Notes: generated by a model from the sequence alone, not told the origin. A stretch of DNA of 64,000 bases from Chrysogorgia sp. JL179-B06 (GCA_035772405.1 JAYKKM010000143.1:3227501-3291500); one strand, 5' to 3'. Shown: positions 41,417 through 53,325, counted from the first letter of the stretch. Numbers and translations: made by a program.

Positions 41417-43870
41417 AACAGGATCCTGTAGGATCCTACTAGGATCCTAAAGTCATCAGGATCCTGACAAGGATCCTGATAGGATCCTGATGGGATCAGG
41501 ATCCTAGTCAGGATCCTATCAGGAAAATGTAAGATCCTGTCATTAATATTCAAGATCCTGAACAGGATCCTATCAAGGATAATCTAAGATCCTGTCATTA
41601 ATATTCAAGATCCTGAACAGGATCATATCAGGAAAATCTAAGATCCTGTCATTAATATTCAAGATCCTGAACAGGATCTTATCAGGAAAATCTAAGATCC
41701 TGTCATTAATATTCAAGATCCTGAACAAGATCATATCAAGGATAATCTAAGATCCTGTCATTAATATTCAAGATCCTGAACAGGATCCTATCAAGGATAA
41801 TCTAAGATCCTGTCATTAATATTCAAGATCCTGAACAGGATCTTATCAAGGATAATCTAAGATCCTGTCATTAATATTCAAGATCCTGAACAGGATCCTA
41901 CCAAGGATAATCTAAGATCCTGTCATTAATATTCAAGATCCTGAACAGGATCCTACCAAGGATAATCTAAGATCCTGTCATTAATATTCAAGATCCTGAA
42001 CAGGATCCTACCAAGGATAATCTAAGATCCTGTCATTAATATTCAAGATCCTGAACAGGATCCTATCAAGGATAATCTAAGATCCTGTCATTAATATTCA
42101 AGATCCTGAACAGGATCCTATCAAGGATAATCTAAGATCCTGTCATTAATATTCAAGATCCTGAACAGGATCTTATCAAGGATAATCTAAGATCCTGTCA
42201 TTAATATTCAAGATCCTGAACAGGATCTTATCAAGGATAATCTAAGATCATGTCTTAATATTCAAGATTCTGAACAGGATCTTATCAGGAAAATCTAAGA
42301 TCCTGTCATTAATATTCAAGATCCTGAACAGGATCCTATCAAGGATAATCTAAGATCCTGTCATTAATATTCAAGATCCTGAACAGGATCTTATCAGGAA
42401 AATCTAAGATCCTGTCATTAATATTCAAGATCCTGAACAGGATCCTACCAAGGATAATCTAAGATCCTGTCATTAATATTCAAGATCCTGAACAGGATCC
42501 TATCAAGGATAATCTAAGATCCTGTCATTAATATTCAAGATCCTGAACAAGATCATATCAAGGATAATCTAAGATCCTGTCATTAATATTCAAGATCCTG
42601 AACAGGATCCTATCAAGGATAATCTAAGATCCTGTCATTAATATTCAAGATCCTGAACAGGATCTTATCAAGGATAATCTAAGATCCTGTCATTAATATT
42701 CAAGATCCTGAACAGGATCCTACCAAGGATAATCTAAGATCCTGTCATTAATATTCAAGATCCTGAACAGGATCCTACCAAGGATAATCTAAGATCCTGT
42801 CATTAATATTCAAGATCCTGAACAGGATCCTACCAAGGATAATCTAAGATCCTGTCATTAATATTCAAGATCCTGAACAGGATCCTATCAAGGATAATCT
42901 AAGATCCTGTCATTAATATTCAAGATCCTGAACAGGATCCTATCAAGGATAATCTAAGATCCTGTCATTAATATTCAAGATCCTGAACAGGATCTTATCA
43001 AGGATAATCTAAGATCCTGTCATTAATATTCAAGATCCTGAACAGGATCTTATCAAGGATAATCTAAGATCATGTCTTAATATTCAAGATTCTGAACAGG
43101 ATCTTATCAGGAAAATCTAAGATCCTGTCATTAATATTCAAGATCCTGAACAGGATCCTATCAAGGATAATCTAAGATCCTGTCATTAATATTCAAGATC
43201 CTGAACAGGATCTTATCAGGAAAATCTAAGATCCTGTCATTAATATTCAAGATCTTGAACAGGATCCTACCAAGGATAATCTAAGATCCTGTCATTAATA
43301 TTCAAGATCCTGAACAGGATCCTATCAAGGATAATCTAAGATCCTGTCATTAATATTCAAGATCCTGAACAGGATCTTATCAAGGATAATCTAAGATCCT
43401 GTCATTAATATTCAAGATCCTGAACAGGATACTATCAAGGATAATCTAAGATCCTGTCATTAATATTCAAGATCCTGAACAGGATCTTATCAAGGATAAT
43501 CTAAGATCCTGTCATTAATATTCAAGATCCTGAACAGGATCCTATCAAGGATAATCTAAGATCCTGTCATTAATATTCAAGATCCTGAACAGGATCTTAT
43601 CAAGGATAATCTAAGATCCTGTCATTAATATTCAAGATCCTGAACAGGATCTTATCAGGAAAATCTAAGATCCTGTCATTAATATTCAAGATCCTGAACA
43701 GGATCCTACCAAGGATAATCTAAGATCCTGTCATTAATATTCAAGATCCTGAACAGGATCTTATCAGGAAAATCTAAGATCCTGTCATTAATATTCAAGA
43801 TCCTGAACAGGATCCTATCAAGGAAAATCTAAGATCCTGTCATTAATATTCAAGATCCTGAACAGGATTA
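41417..43870. repeat. 55-bp satellite with AGGATCCT motif
   Basis: The unit reads AGGATCCTATCAAGGATAAT, then CTAAGATCCTGTCATTAATA and TTCAAGATCCTGAAC, repeated about 43 times. The start (41417-41520) is a compressed region of bare AGGATCCT motifs. A variant with a GATCATGTC change occurs at 42246 and 43068, giving a higher-order period of 822 bp. Confidence 0.95.
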
Positions 43871-44713
43871 GTATTTGTCATTATCCCTTCTCAAGAGGAA
43901 TAATGATAGACTAACTTCATCTGGTTGTCTTGCCATTTGTCCGCTTGGGAGACTAGACAGTCGACAGTCAATAGTCCCTTGAAGCAGCGTCACTTATAGG
44001 TCCTTCGCGATCAAGATCTCACAATTTTTATCTCACAGTTATGTTATTACTTATCGTGCAACAAAAGACCTCTCAATGTTTATTTTTTTACTGAAGCTTA
44101 ATTAGTGCATACTGTATCTTTTCACTTGTTGTTTTGCGAACTGCTAAGTAAACAATGTCAATCATGCTAACGAGGTTTGTACGCTTTTTCCTTTCGCCAA
44201 ACTCCCGCCTAGAAACTAGGCTAAGTGATAATATAGGCTAGTGATAATATAGTTCGAGTCGTTGGTGAAAAGTTCGAGTTGGAGAAACTAATTCAAAATT
44301 ACTCAGGCCACGACAATTTAAGAGAGTGGAAAAAACGGACGTTTGGGAACTGCTCTCTAGCTGCCATACAATATTGTCGGCAACCGAGAGAGAAACCCAG
44401 CACGCATTTCTCATCCCAACAAGGTTAGATAAATATGCTTGTTATGTTAATTTTAATTTGTATGAGCAATTACTAGTTTAAAAAGCGGAGCGGATGTAGC
44501 CTGCGTGTAGATAATGAGAATGATTGCTGAGAACACAGAAAATATGCAATTAAGGAGGTAAAACTTGCATGAGAAAGCTATAATTTCACGTTCTGTCTTC
44601 TGAAAAAAACAGTGGATTTCATGTCACATGCTTCAAACCATAAGATGTTTACATGAACTATTTTGTGTGTCATATCATCCCACCAAGCAGGATAGCTAGG
44701 TATACAAACACCC
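43871..44713. other. Unassigned sequence
   Basis: No gene or clear repeat was recognised. Confidence 0.35.
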
Positions 44714-44931
44714 CCCTTACAAAAAAAGTCTATAGGCTTGCCCATAGGCAACCTATAGGATCGGCCTATGGCCCTATAGGAAACCTATAGGCTTCTATAG
44801 GCAATTCGAACATTTTCTATAGGCGACCTATGATGAAACCTATTAGCGTATAGATGCCTATAGGTGCCTATAGGCTTCTATAGGCAATTCGAACATTGCC
44901 TATAGGCGCCTATAGACTTTTTCTGTAAGGG
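44714..44931. mobile_element. 218-bp MITE with CCTATAGG motifs
   Basis: The ends CCCTTACAAAAAAAGTCTAT and, inverted, CCCTTACAGAAAAAGTCTAT match with one or two differences. Flanking CCC on both sides could be a 3-bp target duplication. The interior carries at least ten CCTATAGG-like self-complementary motifs. The ends resemble those of the 9-kb element (CCC plus a purine-rich AAAAA block). Confidence 0.75.
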
Positions 44932-44934
44932 CCC

Positions 44935-45225
44935 CATGGTCACACCAGTTATTGACGTCATGAAAACCGATTCCACTTCAGTTATAAAGTTATAAGAGTT
45001 ATAAGAGCATGCCCCCAGACCCCCTAGAGGAATTACCACAACCTGTTAGCCCCCCTGTCGAGGACCTTAGCCCCTGTATCGGGGAATTCCTGGTGCTACC
45101 CCTGAATGGTGGAAAGAATATTTCTCACTTCATGGCTTTGTAACTTTCATAACAAACTTTTATCATTAATTTAAGTCTTAAAAACTTGGTGGGGGGGGGG
45201 ATTAAAATATATCTTAGGATGATTG
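44935..45225. other. Unassigned sequence
   Basis: Nothing identifiable; a poly-G run at about 45190-45200. Confidence 0.4.
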
Positions 45226-45800
45226 GATGCTGATGCGGTATTGAAAAAAAATACCGATACCGATAAAAAAAATACTGGTAATATCGAATATACCAGTATT
45301 TTTACACATCAAAATTTCGCGAAACTCAAACGTTTTTTCGTATGTGACGTAACATTGTCAAACAGCACAAAATGTTATAAATAGCAGTCGCGCGCGTTCA
45401 CACAATGCTGGCCATTTACTGAAAAAGTCTAAGCGCATGATAAATTTAAGATGCCTGAGAGGCACGATGCCTCCTTGTTCTTAACAGCCTTCTTGCATAG
45501 TTGACATATGGAATCGGGATCATCGCTTTCAGTGTTGCCTTTCACAGATCTCACTTCTTTTGAATAGAGCTAGCGATTGTTTACATTAAATCTGTCTCGT
45601 GTCTTGTTTTACATCGGCATGTGAGAAAAAATTGAAAGTTGATACATTTAATAGGTTTAGCTTCTAAGGTTTGTTCTACGAATATGCGAAAATGGTGTAA
45701 CACACAATCGATAATATTGAAAGTTTCGATATTTCCGGTATCTGAGAATTAGAATATGGAATATTCAATATACCGTATCAGCCTAAGGCCAAAATAAAAA
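45226..45800. repeat. ATACCGATA-rich element, likely non-autonomous transposon
   Basis: Left GATGCGGTATTGAAAA and right TATACCGTATCAGCC are inverted; ATACCGATACCGATA and GATATTTCCGG-type motifs lie near the ends. Related to clusters at 18720 and 19515. Confidence 0.4.
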
Positions 45801-46460
45801 ATACCTTGGTTCCTACCTAGTTTTTGGCCAGTAAAATACCGACCCTAATCTTTTTATTGAAATTTTGAAAAGCCTTGGTACAAGTTGCAGCTTAATTTGC
45901 ATCCTGGGATAGTAAACATGGCTGCCGATCCAGGCAGCATACTCAAGATCAGCGTGGTTTGGTAAAACCTATTGTTCGTCCATGCAATGTTTGGAAAAAA
46001 AAAGTAAAAAAAAAAAAGAAAAACCGACCTACCCTACCTAATTTATTTCAGGATGAAATAGGAAACCCAGGTATTTTTTTTCTTGGCCTAATGATTGGAG
46101 GGCCTAATGATTGGAGTTACAATTTAATGGGGTGGGGCAAGAAATATTTTCTAAGTTTTGTTTAGTTTTACTCCAGCCCACCCCTATGTGTAATTAATGA
46201 ACGGTCACTTATAAAATATTAAATATCTTGTGCACACAAATTTTCTCTACATTTTTGTGCACCAATGACAACCTTTGTGCCACATGTGCATGGTCTATCT
46301 ACTCCATTCTCCCTCATTCAACACATATTTATACAACACAAAGATACGTATTTATACAACACAAAGATAGGTAATGTAAAACTAAAAACTAGTAAAATTA
46401 TATCCGAGAGTAGTAAAAAAGTAGAGTGCTGCGTAGACAATGTTTTGGATATATAGCAAA
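45801..46460. other. Unassigned sequence
   Basis: Frames of 63-68 residues have no recognisable features. Confidence 0.35.
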
Positions 46461-46464
46461 GTGA

Positions 46465-46545
46465 TAAGGTGGTGAACTGCCAAGATGTTTAGTAATCAAA
46501 TACTGACGTTTCGAGCAGAGCCCTTCGTCAGAGACGACTAAAAAT
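46465..46545 (-). mobile_element. Penelope-type 3' tail
   Basis: On the minus strand: CTGACGAAGGGCTCTGCTCG, then AAACGTCAGTATTTG and TCTTGGCAGTTCACC. Close to the tail at 10215-10300; the core CTGACGA...GAAAC is hammerhead-like. Confidence 0.55.
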
Positions 46546-46840
46546 ATACCCAGATACGTTATTTTTAAAAAACATGGGTTGAGCTATCACTTACCTAAAC
46601 TGTTGAATGGAATAGTTTGTTCCCCACAAACCAACAGCCGCAAAGAAAATGCATTTTTTCTTGTGTTTTCGAAGAGTGAATAAGAAAGGTTTCCTTTGAG
46701 ACATGTTGCAAAAGAGTCTGCGATATCAAAGCGGCGTAACATATATTCAATCATTACTTAATGTAACCACATTATAATGTTAGGAAAAAACTTATTACTT
46801 GGGCTATACGTCGAGAGAATGTAATTATTGCGTGGGCGAT

Positions 46841-47180
46841 TTCCGGCAGTTTTATAGTCAGTTTTATAGTCAATGAATCACAGTCGGAAAAGCATTTACG
46901 AGACATGTAAACCAGCAAACTAATGCAAAGATTCTCTCCAGGATAACTGGATGAGAGTAACACAGATGAGAGATTAAAGAAACAACTCGCAGAACCGTGG
47001 ACGAAACGTCAACATGACAACATAATCGTTGCAAGGCAATGCAAGCGAATTGAAGCGAGTTCGGACTTTCGTTTTATTGACAATGAATCGCAGTTGGAAA
47101 AGTTTACCGAGACCTGTAAACCCGCAAACCATTGCAAAGATTCTCTCCAAGATGAGAGAAACACAGATGAGAGATCAATC
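46841..47180. repeat. Direct repeat of about 120 bp
   Basis: About 46862-46975 and 47080-47180 share ATGCAAAGATTCTCTCCA or a close variant, CGAGAC(A/C)TGTAAACC and ACACAGATGAGAGAT. The copies are diverged. No gene is supported. Confidence 0.55.
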
Positions 47181-47720
47181 ATGAAGACGGAAAGGACAGC
47201 CGAAGCACAGGGAAATATTATATTATGTTGTGTTGACCTCGGTGTTGACATTTATCCCGTGAAACTCCGTAATATTAATCATTATGAAACGTGTTTTTGT
47301 CCGATTTAAATCAATTCTACATCGAAATGATCACTTGAATCTGGCAAATCGAACGCTGTAGGTTTCGTCTACTTAAAATATGAAGATCAGATGTTTATAT
47401 ATGAGAAAATGCGGTAAGCGATTAAAGCGAGCTCGTGCCATAGCTTCAAGATCTATTCGTTGTTTACCCGATGATTTAATGCTTTTATGTCCATTAAACC
47501 GATGTAATTTCGTAACAGATATGTTTCGTATACCTTGCCGTTGATTTTTATATAAATTTTGACACACGAAGACCTTCAATCGAACAGATATTAGAAAAAA
47601 TAGCATTGCCGTGGCGGTGTTGTTTACATTATTTGCGTAGCCTGCGTATAGACGCCTGATTTTTCTTCAGTGCCTGATTACAGAAATCAATGCATTAAAA
47701 ATTATCCTTTGTTCTATAAG
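47181..47720. other. Unassigned sequence
   Basis: Nothing identifiable; overlapping short frames only. Confidence 0.35.
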
Positions 47721-47722
47721 AC

Positions 47723-47805
47723 CTGCCTCGTAAGCGGCTAGGCGGAAGAGCGGCTAGGCGGAAGAGCGGGGATTGAAAGGATTGAGACGCCTGGGTACGA
47801 GGCAG
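47723..47805. mobile_element. 83-bp MITE with 9-bp target duplication
   Basis: CTGCCTCGTA at the left and TACGAGGCAG at the right are exact inverted ends. CTATAAGAC flanks both sides (47714-47722 and 47806-47814). Interior has tandem AGCGGCTAGGCGGAAG. The CCTCGTAC end resembles that at 11173. Confidence 0.85.
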
Positions 47806-47814
47806 CTATAAGAC

Positions 47815-48165
47815 AGTGAGCGGGTTTTCTAATTCCAACTGTCTAACATGCGTATGCCACCAATGCATACCCATCTCCGCAGGCAATATGCGCGCCATGT
47901 CCCTAAAAGTAGCCCAAGTTAACGCCTGGGGCGGTACGGGTTTTTTTACAGTTTTCTCACTAGTGATCTATTAATTACTCGGGATACTGTGGTAGCCATG
48001 TTTCGGCTTTATGTTGTGACCAGTGCAGTAGTGCATGTGGCTTCTTTCTTTTCGTGGTTCGAATCGAAGAGTTGTATTTTTGCCAGCGATTGCTTGGAAG
48101 TGTTCGAATCAGTTATGTGGCTGGAAATTATCTTGTTACCTCCGCCAGGAGGTTATGTTTTTACA
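47815..48165. other. Unassigned sequence upstream of the tRNA array
   Basis: Contains ACCTCCGCCAGGAGGTTATG at 48138, a motif that I have seen beside GTCT repeats in many marine genomes but cannot assign. Confidence 0.4.

Positions 48166-48166
<1 letters not shown>

Positions 48167-48250
<84 letters not shown>
48167..48250. repeat. (GTCT)n microsatellite
   Basis: About 20 GTCT units. All three plus-strand frames read Val-Cys-Leu-Ser repeats and are not genes. The tRNA repeat family begins directly after it (TTTGGCAAATTAAGAAAATC). Confidence 0.95.
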
Positions 48251-48251
<1 letters not shown>

Positions 48252-48453
48252 ATATTTGGCAAATTAAGAAAATCAAAATTATAAATACTTCTAGTGCATC
48301 GTCAACTGCTTAGTAGATTTCGATAATTGGAAAAAAACAAGTAATCAAATGTCCACATGAAAAAGTGGGAGATTCTAAGTTCATTAAGCGCATACTATAC
48401 AATTTGAACTAATCCACCTGAGGTAAGTAAAATTAATGTGAACATGAAAAAGG

Positions 48454-48478
48454 TGGAGGATGCGGGCATCGATCTCGC

Positions 48479-48510
<32 letters not shown>

Positions 48511-48526
48511 TCTGCGCTAACCCCCC
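48454..48526 (-). pseudogene. tRNA-Ala(CGC), D-stem and T-stem mutated
   Basis: Anticodon loop TTCGCAT gives CGC. The D stem is GCGC against GAGC and the T stem carries GCGAG against CCCGC, so folding is weakened. Pol III stop TTTTT follows. Confidence 0.7.
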
Positions 48527-48670
48527 TTGGGCACAATCGAATAATAATAGAAATATTTTAACAAAAATATTTGGAGAATTTGAGCTAATCTCGCTTAGTC
48601 TGTAATAGATATGTTTTAACTAAAATATTTGGCAAATAAGTTACAATTAACTACAATAAGAAAATGAAAA

Positions 48671-48715
48671 TATTAATATTAATATTAATATTAATATCAT
48701 CTGAGCTAATCCCCC
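48671..48715. repeat. (ATTAAT)n tract joined to a half tRNA-Ala
   Basis: A run of ATTAAT is followed by CATCTGAGCTAATCCCCC, the D-arm and 5' acceptor part of the tRNA only. The same junction recurs at about 52127-52195, 53547-53604, 55012-55060, 56815-56870, 57659-57715, 58796-58850, 59638-59690, 60145-60190, 61307-61350 and 63186-63243. These fragments lack promoters' B box and cannot make tRNA. Confidence 0.85.
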
Positions 48716-48904
48716 TTGTTTCTAGTTAGAGATAATAGAAATGTTTTAACAAAAATATTTGGCAAATTAGTAATACATACTACATTAAGAAAATCAAAAT
48801 TATTAATACTTCTAGTGCATCGTCAACTGCTCATAAATTTCGGAAATAAGAAAAAAACAAGTAATCAAATGGCCACATGAAAAAGTGGGAGATTCTAAGT
48901 TATT

Positions 48905-49185
48905 AAATAAATAAATTTTAAATTTTATTAATTTCTATAGTGCACGCTACATAACGCAATGATCGGGTGCGCTTTACAACATTTAGTAACAAACATAATT
49001 AAGTTAAAACTACTAACAACAATATAAATGAAATAACAGCTAAAAGTATGCTAATTTAAAAAAGAAAGTTTTTAACTGTTTCTTAAAAGAGTTAATTGAT
49101 TCAGCGTTCCTGATATGTCCTGGAAGAGCGTTCCATAAATACGGAGCAGCAATGCTAAAAGAACGGTCACCTAGTGATTTATTAA
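48905..49185 (-). mobile_element. Truncated non-LTR retrotransposon 3' end
   Basis: The minus frame FSIAAPYLWNALPGHIRNA, then INSFKKQLKTFFFKLAYF and a stop at 49053, is an RT C-terminus. An AT-rich tail of ATTTATTT repeats lies at its 3' end (48905). TTATTAA flanks both sides, a likely target duplication inside the tRNA repeat unit. Confidence 0.65.
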
Positions 49186-49206
49186 GCGCGTATTGTACAA
49201 ATTGAA

Positions 49207-50310
49207 CTATTTTTATTATATATAAATGTTTGCCAGAATGCTTAAATAAAACTAAACCCCGATTATTTGCTGATGACACAAACTTAACAGCCTCCGGTGA
49301 GACGATAAATGATGTCGAAATTGCAATGAATTCAGATTTAGAAAACCTCAGGAAATGGTTAATGGCAAACAAACTTAGTTTAAATGTAGCAAAAACTGAA
49401 TTTATGTTGATCGGATCAAAACCACTGATAAATAATATCTCAGAAACGCAGCTAAACGTCATTATAGAAAATAAATCAAAAATAAATAAAGTGTTTGAAT
49501 GCAAGACTCTAGGAGTAACTATTGACCAACATCTATCCTGGAAAAGCAATGCTGAAAGTATCTGAAAGAAAATTACTTCAGGATTAGGTGCTCTCCGACG
49601 TTTAAGGGAATTTGTTGACAGAGACTCTCTTCTTTCCGTCTACAATGCCATTGTTCAACCATACTTTAACTATTGTTGTGAAGTATGGAATGTGTTTGGT
49701 AAAACGCAGTCAACACGATTACAAAAACTTCATAACAGAGCTGCTAGAATTATCACAAATATGAACAATGACATTGATCACAAAATTGCGTTAAGTGCAT
49801 TAGGATGGCAATCACTTCAAGCTCAAAGAAGAAAAGCCAAAGCTAAGATCATGTTTAAAATTTTAAATAATATGGGACCAAAGAGTCTCACAAATCTTTT
49901 TACTTATAAGAAAGAGATGACAAATTATAATCTTCGGGACATCTCATCTGCCGTTTGTTTGCCACAACCACGTACAAATAGCATGAAAAAGAGTTTCATG
50001 TTTGATGGGGCATTTATATGGAACTCTTTGCCTAAAGAAATTAGGGAGAGCAAATCTCTGCTATACTTTGAACGCAAAATCGCTGCTCATGTCATTAAAT
50101 AACGTTTATATAATTTAAAATACATAAATATAACGATATATAATCTTTATTATTATTATTATTACCTTATATTGACATTGTTAGCTAGTCGAACCATTCT
50201 TTACTGTTGTTACTTTATACTGTTTTATTTGTCTTTATTGTTGTACACGCCCTTCGTGGAAACCAGCTTTTGTTGACGTTGTAAGCGTGTTTAAATAAAG
50301 TTATCTTATT
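49207..50310 (+). mobile_element. 5'-truncated CR1/L2-like retrotransposon insertion
   Basis: It starts inside the RT domain (RLFADDTNLTASGETINDVE), is frameshifted at 49565 (SWKSNAESI stop), and resumes to VIK and a stop at 50102: HNRAARIITNMNNDIDHK, GAFIWNSLPKEIRESKSLLY. The 3' UTR has CACGCCCTTCGTGG and ends AAATAAAGTTATCT. The tRNA repeat unit is split as GAACTATT and TATTCAAACC around it, a short target duplication. Confidence 0.75.
49230..50102 (+). pseudogene. Reverse transcriptase, C-terminal half (motif 5 onward)
   Basis: Begins at the catalytic FADDT, then LRKWLMANKLSLNVAKTEFM, LGVTIDQHLSWKSN, and after a single stop/frameshift at 49563 LRRLREFVDRDSLLSVYNAI and the C-terminal region. 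This is the palm-to-end part of a CR1/L2-type non-LTR enzyme. One lesion only, so the insertion is fairly recent. Confidence 0.7.
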
Positions 50311-50351
50311 CAAACCTGAGGCAAGTAAAATTAATTTTAATATGAAAAACG

Positions 50352-50424
50352 TGGAGGATGCGGGCATCGATCCCGCTACCTCGAGCATGCAAAGCGCGCG
50401 CTCTACCATCTGAGCTAATCCCCC
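50352..50424 (-). pseudogene. tRNA-Ala(UGC), anticodon-stem mutation
   Basis: Loop TTTGCAT gives UGC. One anticodon-stem base is changed (CGAG on the plus strand instead of CGCG); otherwise intact, with a TTTTT stop. Confidence 0.7.
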
Positions 50425-50671
50425 TTGTTTCTAGTTAGAGATAATAGAAATGTTTTAACAAATATATCTGGCAAATTGGTAATACATACTACATTAAGAA
50501 AATCAAAATTATTAATACTTCTAATGCATCGTCAACTGCTAATAAATTTCGATAATAAGAAAAGACAAGTAAAAGAGATATCTACACCAAAAAAGAGGAG
50601 GATGCTAAGTCCATTAATAATTTGAACTATTCCACCTCAGGTAAGTAAAATTAATGATAACATAGAAAACG

Positions 50672-50699
50672 TGGAGGATGCATCGGGCATCGATCCCGC

Positions 50700-50731
<32 letters not shown>

Positions 50732-50747
50732 TCTGAGCTAATCCCCT
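50672..50747 (-). pseudogene. tRNA-Ala(UGC) with a 3-bp insertion
   Basis: CAT is inserted between the acceptor and T stems and the first base is changed, so the fold is disturbed. Confidence 0.7.
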
Positions 50748-50992
50748 TTGTTTCTAGTTAGAGATAATAGAAATGTTTTAACAAATATATCTGGCAAATT
50801 GGTAATACATACTACATTAAGAAAATCAAAATTATTAATACTTCTAATGCATCGTCAACTGCTCATAAATATCGATAAGAAAAGACAAGTAAAAATAGAT
50901 ATCTACACCAAAAAAGCGGAGGATGCTAAGTCCATTAATAATTTGAACTATTCCACCTGAGGTAAGTAACATTAATGATAACATAGAAAACG

Positions 50993-51017
50993 TGGAGGAT
51001 GCGGGCATCGATCCCGC

Positions 51018-51049
<32 letters not shown>

Positions 51050-51065
51050 TCTGAGCTAATCCCCC
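50993..51065 (-). tRNA. tRNA-Ala(CGC), intact
   Basis: All four stems pair: acceptor GGGGGAT/ATCCTCC with the G3:U70 alanine identity pair, D stem GCTC/GAGC, anticodon stem CGCGC/GCGCG, T stem GCGGG/CCCGC. Loop TTCGCAT. TTTT stop follows. Confidence 0.9.
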
Positions 51066-51288
51066 TTGTTTCTAGTTAGAGATAATAGAAATTTTTTAAC
51101 AAATATATCTGGCAAATTAGTAATACATAATACATTAAGAAAATCAAAATTATTAATACTTCTAATGCATCGTCAACTGCTAATAAATTTCGATAATAAG
51201 AAAAAAACAAGTAAAAGAGATATCTACATCAAAAAAGAGGAGCATTTACCCACCTGAGGTAAGTAAAATTAATGATAACATAAAAACG

Positions 51289-51313
51289 TGGAGGATGCGG
51301 GCATCGATCCCGC

Positions 51314-51345
<32 letters not shown>

Positions 51346-51361
51346 TCTGAGCTAACCCCCC
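51289..51361 (-). tRNA. tRNA-Ala(AGC), near intact
   Basis: Loop TTAGCAT gives AGC. One acceptor change (position 6 A to G) leaves a G:U pair; otherwise the consensus. Confidence 0.85.
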
Positions 51362-51618
51362 TTGTTTTCTAGTTGGAGATAATAGAAATGTTTTAACAAA
51401 TATATCTGGCAAATTGGTAATACATACTACATTAAGAAAATCAAAATTATTAATACTTTTAGTGCATCGTCAACTGCTCATAAAATTGGGAAATAAGAAA
51501 AAACAAGTAATCAAATGTCCACATAAAAATTGGGAGATTCTAAGTCTTATTAAGCGCACTTGTACAAATTGAACTATTTCACCTGAGGCAAGTAAAATTA
51601 ATTTTAATATGAAAAATG

Positions 51619-51691
51619 TGGAGGATGCGGGCATCGATCCCGCCACCTCGCGCATGCTAAGCGCGCGCTCTACTATCTGAGCTAATCCCCC
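51619..51691 (-). tRNA. tRNA-Ala(AGC), two substitutions
   Basis: Loop TTAGCAT. One change lies in the D loop and one in the variable region; the stems still pair, so it may work. Confidence 0.65.
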
Positions 51692-51931
51692 TTGTTTTCT
51701 AGTTAGAGATAATAGCAATGTTTTAACAAAAATATTTGGAAAATTAAGAAAATCAAAATTATTAATACATCTAGTGCATAGTCAACTGCTAATTAATTTC
51801 GATAATTGCAAAAAACAAGTAATCAAATGTCCACATGAAAAAGTGGGAGATTCTAAGTACATTAAGCGCATATTATACAATATGAACTAATCCACCCGAG
51901 GTAAGTAAAACTAATGTGAACATGAAAAAGG

Positions 51932-51985
51932 TGGAGGATGCGGGCATCGATCTCGCGACCTCGCGCATGCGAAGCGCGCGCTCTA
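51932..51985 (-). pseudogene. tRNA-Ala(CGC), truncated
   Basis: The D arm and 5' acceptor are deleted: CTCTA runs straight into GGGCACAATCG. Cannot fold. Confidence 0.85.
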
Positions 51986-52457
51986 GGGCACAATCGAATA
52001 ATAATAGAAATATTTTAACAAAAAGATTTGGAGAATTTGAGCTAATCTCGCCTAGTCTGTAATAGATATGTTTTAACTAAAATATTTGGCAAATAAGTTA
52101 CAACTAACTACAATAAGAAAATAAAAATATTAATTATTAATATTAAAATTAATATTAATATTAATATTAATATTAATATCATCTGAGATAATACCCCTTG
52201 TTTTCTTATTAGAGATAATATAAATGTTTGAAGAAAAATATTTGGCAAATTAGTAATACATACTACATTAAGAAAATCAAAATTATTAATACTTCTAATG
52301 CATCGTCAACTGCTCATAAATTTCCGAAATAAGAACAAAAAGTAATGATCACATGTCCACATGAAAAAGTGCGAGATTTTTAGTCATTAAGCGCGTATTG
52401 TACAAATTGAACTATTCAAACCTGAGGTAAGTAAAATTAATTTTAATATGAAAAACG

Positions 52458-52482
52458 TGGAGGATGCGGGCATCGATCCCGC

Positions 52483-52514
<32 letters not shown>

Positions 52515-52530
52515 TCTGAGCTAATCCCCC
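52458..52530 (-). tRNA. tRNA-Ala(UGC), intact
   Basis: Exact consensus with loop TTTGCAT, all stems paired including G3:U70, and a TTTTT stop. Confidence 0.92.
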
Positions 52531-52787
52531 TTGTTTCTAGATGGAGATAATAGAAATGTTTTAACAAATATATCTGGCAAATTGGTAATACATACTACAT
52601 TAAGAAAATCAAAATTATTAATACTTTTAGTGCATCGTCAACTGCTCATAAAATTGGGAAATAAGAAAAAACAAGTAATCAAATGTCCACATAAAAAAGT
52701 GGGAGATTCTAAGTCTTATTAAGCGCACTTGTACAAATTGAACTATTCCACCTGAGGCAAGTAAAATTAATTTTAATATGAAAAATG

Positions 52788-52860
52788 TGGAGGATGCGGG
52801 CATCGATCCCGCTACCTCGCGCATGCAAAGCCCGCGCTCTACCATCTGAGCTAATCCCCT
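52788..52860 (-). pseudogene. tRNA-Ala(UGC), stem mutations
   Basis: One anticodon-stem mismatch (CCCGCG on the plus strand) and a changed first acceptor base. Confidence 0.65.
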
Positions 52861-53011
52861 TGTTTCTAGTTAGAGATAATAGAAACGTTTTTAACAAATA
52901 TATCTGTCAAATTGGTAATACAAAAGAGGAGCATGATAAGTCCATTAAGAATTTGAACAATTTGAACTATTCCACCTGAGGTAAGTAAAATTAATGATAA
53001 CATTAAAAACG

Positions 53012-53036
53012 TGGAGGATGCGGGCATCGATCCCGC

Positions 53037-53068
<32 letters not shown>

Positions 53069-53084
53069 TCTGAGCTAATCCCCC
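53012..53084 (-). tRNA. tRNA-Ala(AGC), intact
   Basis: Consensus with loop TTAGCAT, all stems paired, TTTTT stop. Confidence 0.92.
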
Positions 53085-53325
53085 TTGTTTTCTAGTTAGA
53101 GATAATAGCAATGTTTTTTACAAAAATATTTGGAAAATTAAGAAAATCAAAATTATTAATACATCTAGTGCATAGTCAACTGCTCATAAATTTCGATAAT
53201 TGCAAAAAACAAGTAATCAAATGTCCACATGAAAAAGTGGGAGATTCTAAGTACATTAAGCGCATATTATACAATATGAACTAATCCACCCGAGGTAAGT
53301 AAAACTAATGTGAATATGAAAAAGG

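Noticed and set aside
47989..48313. Frames with repeated VCLS residues
   Set aside because: Translation of (GTCT)n.
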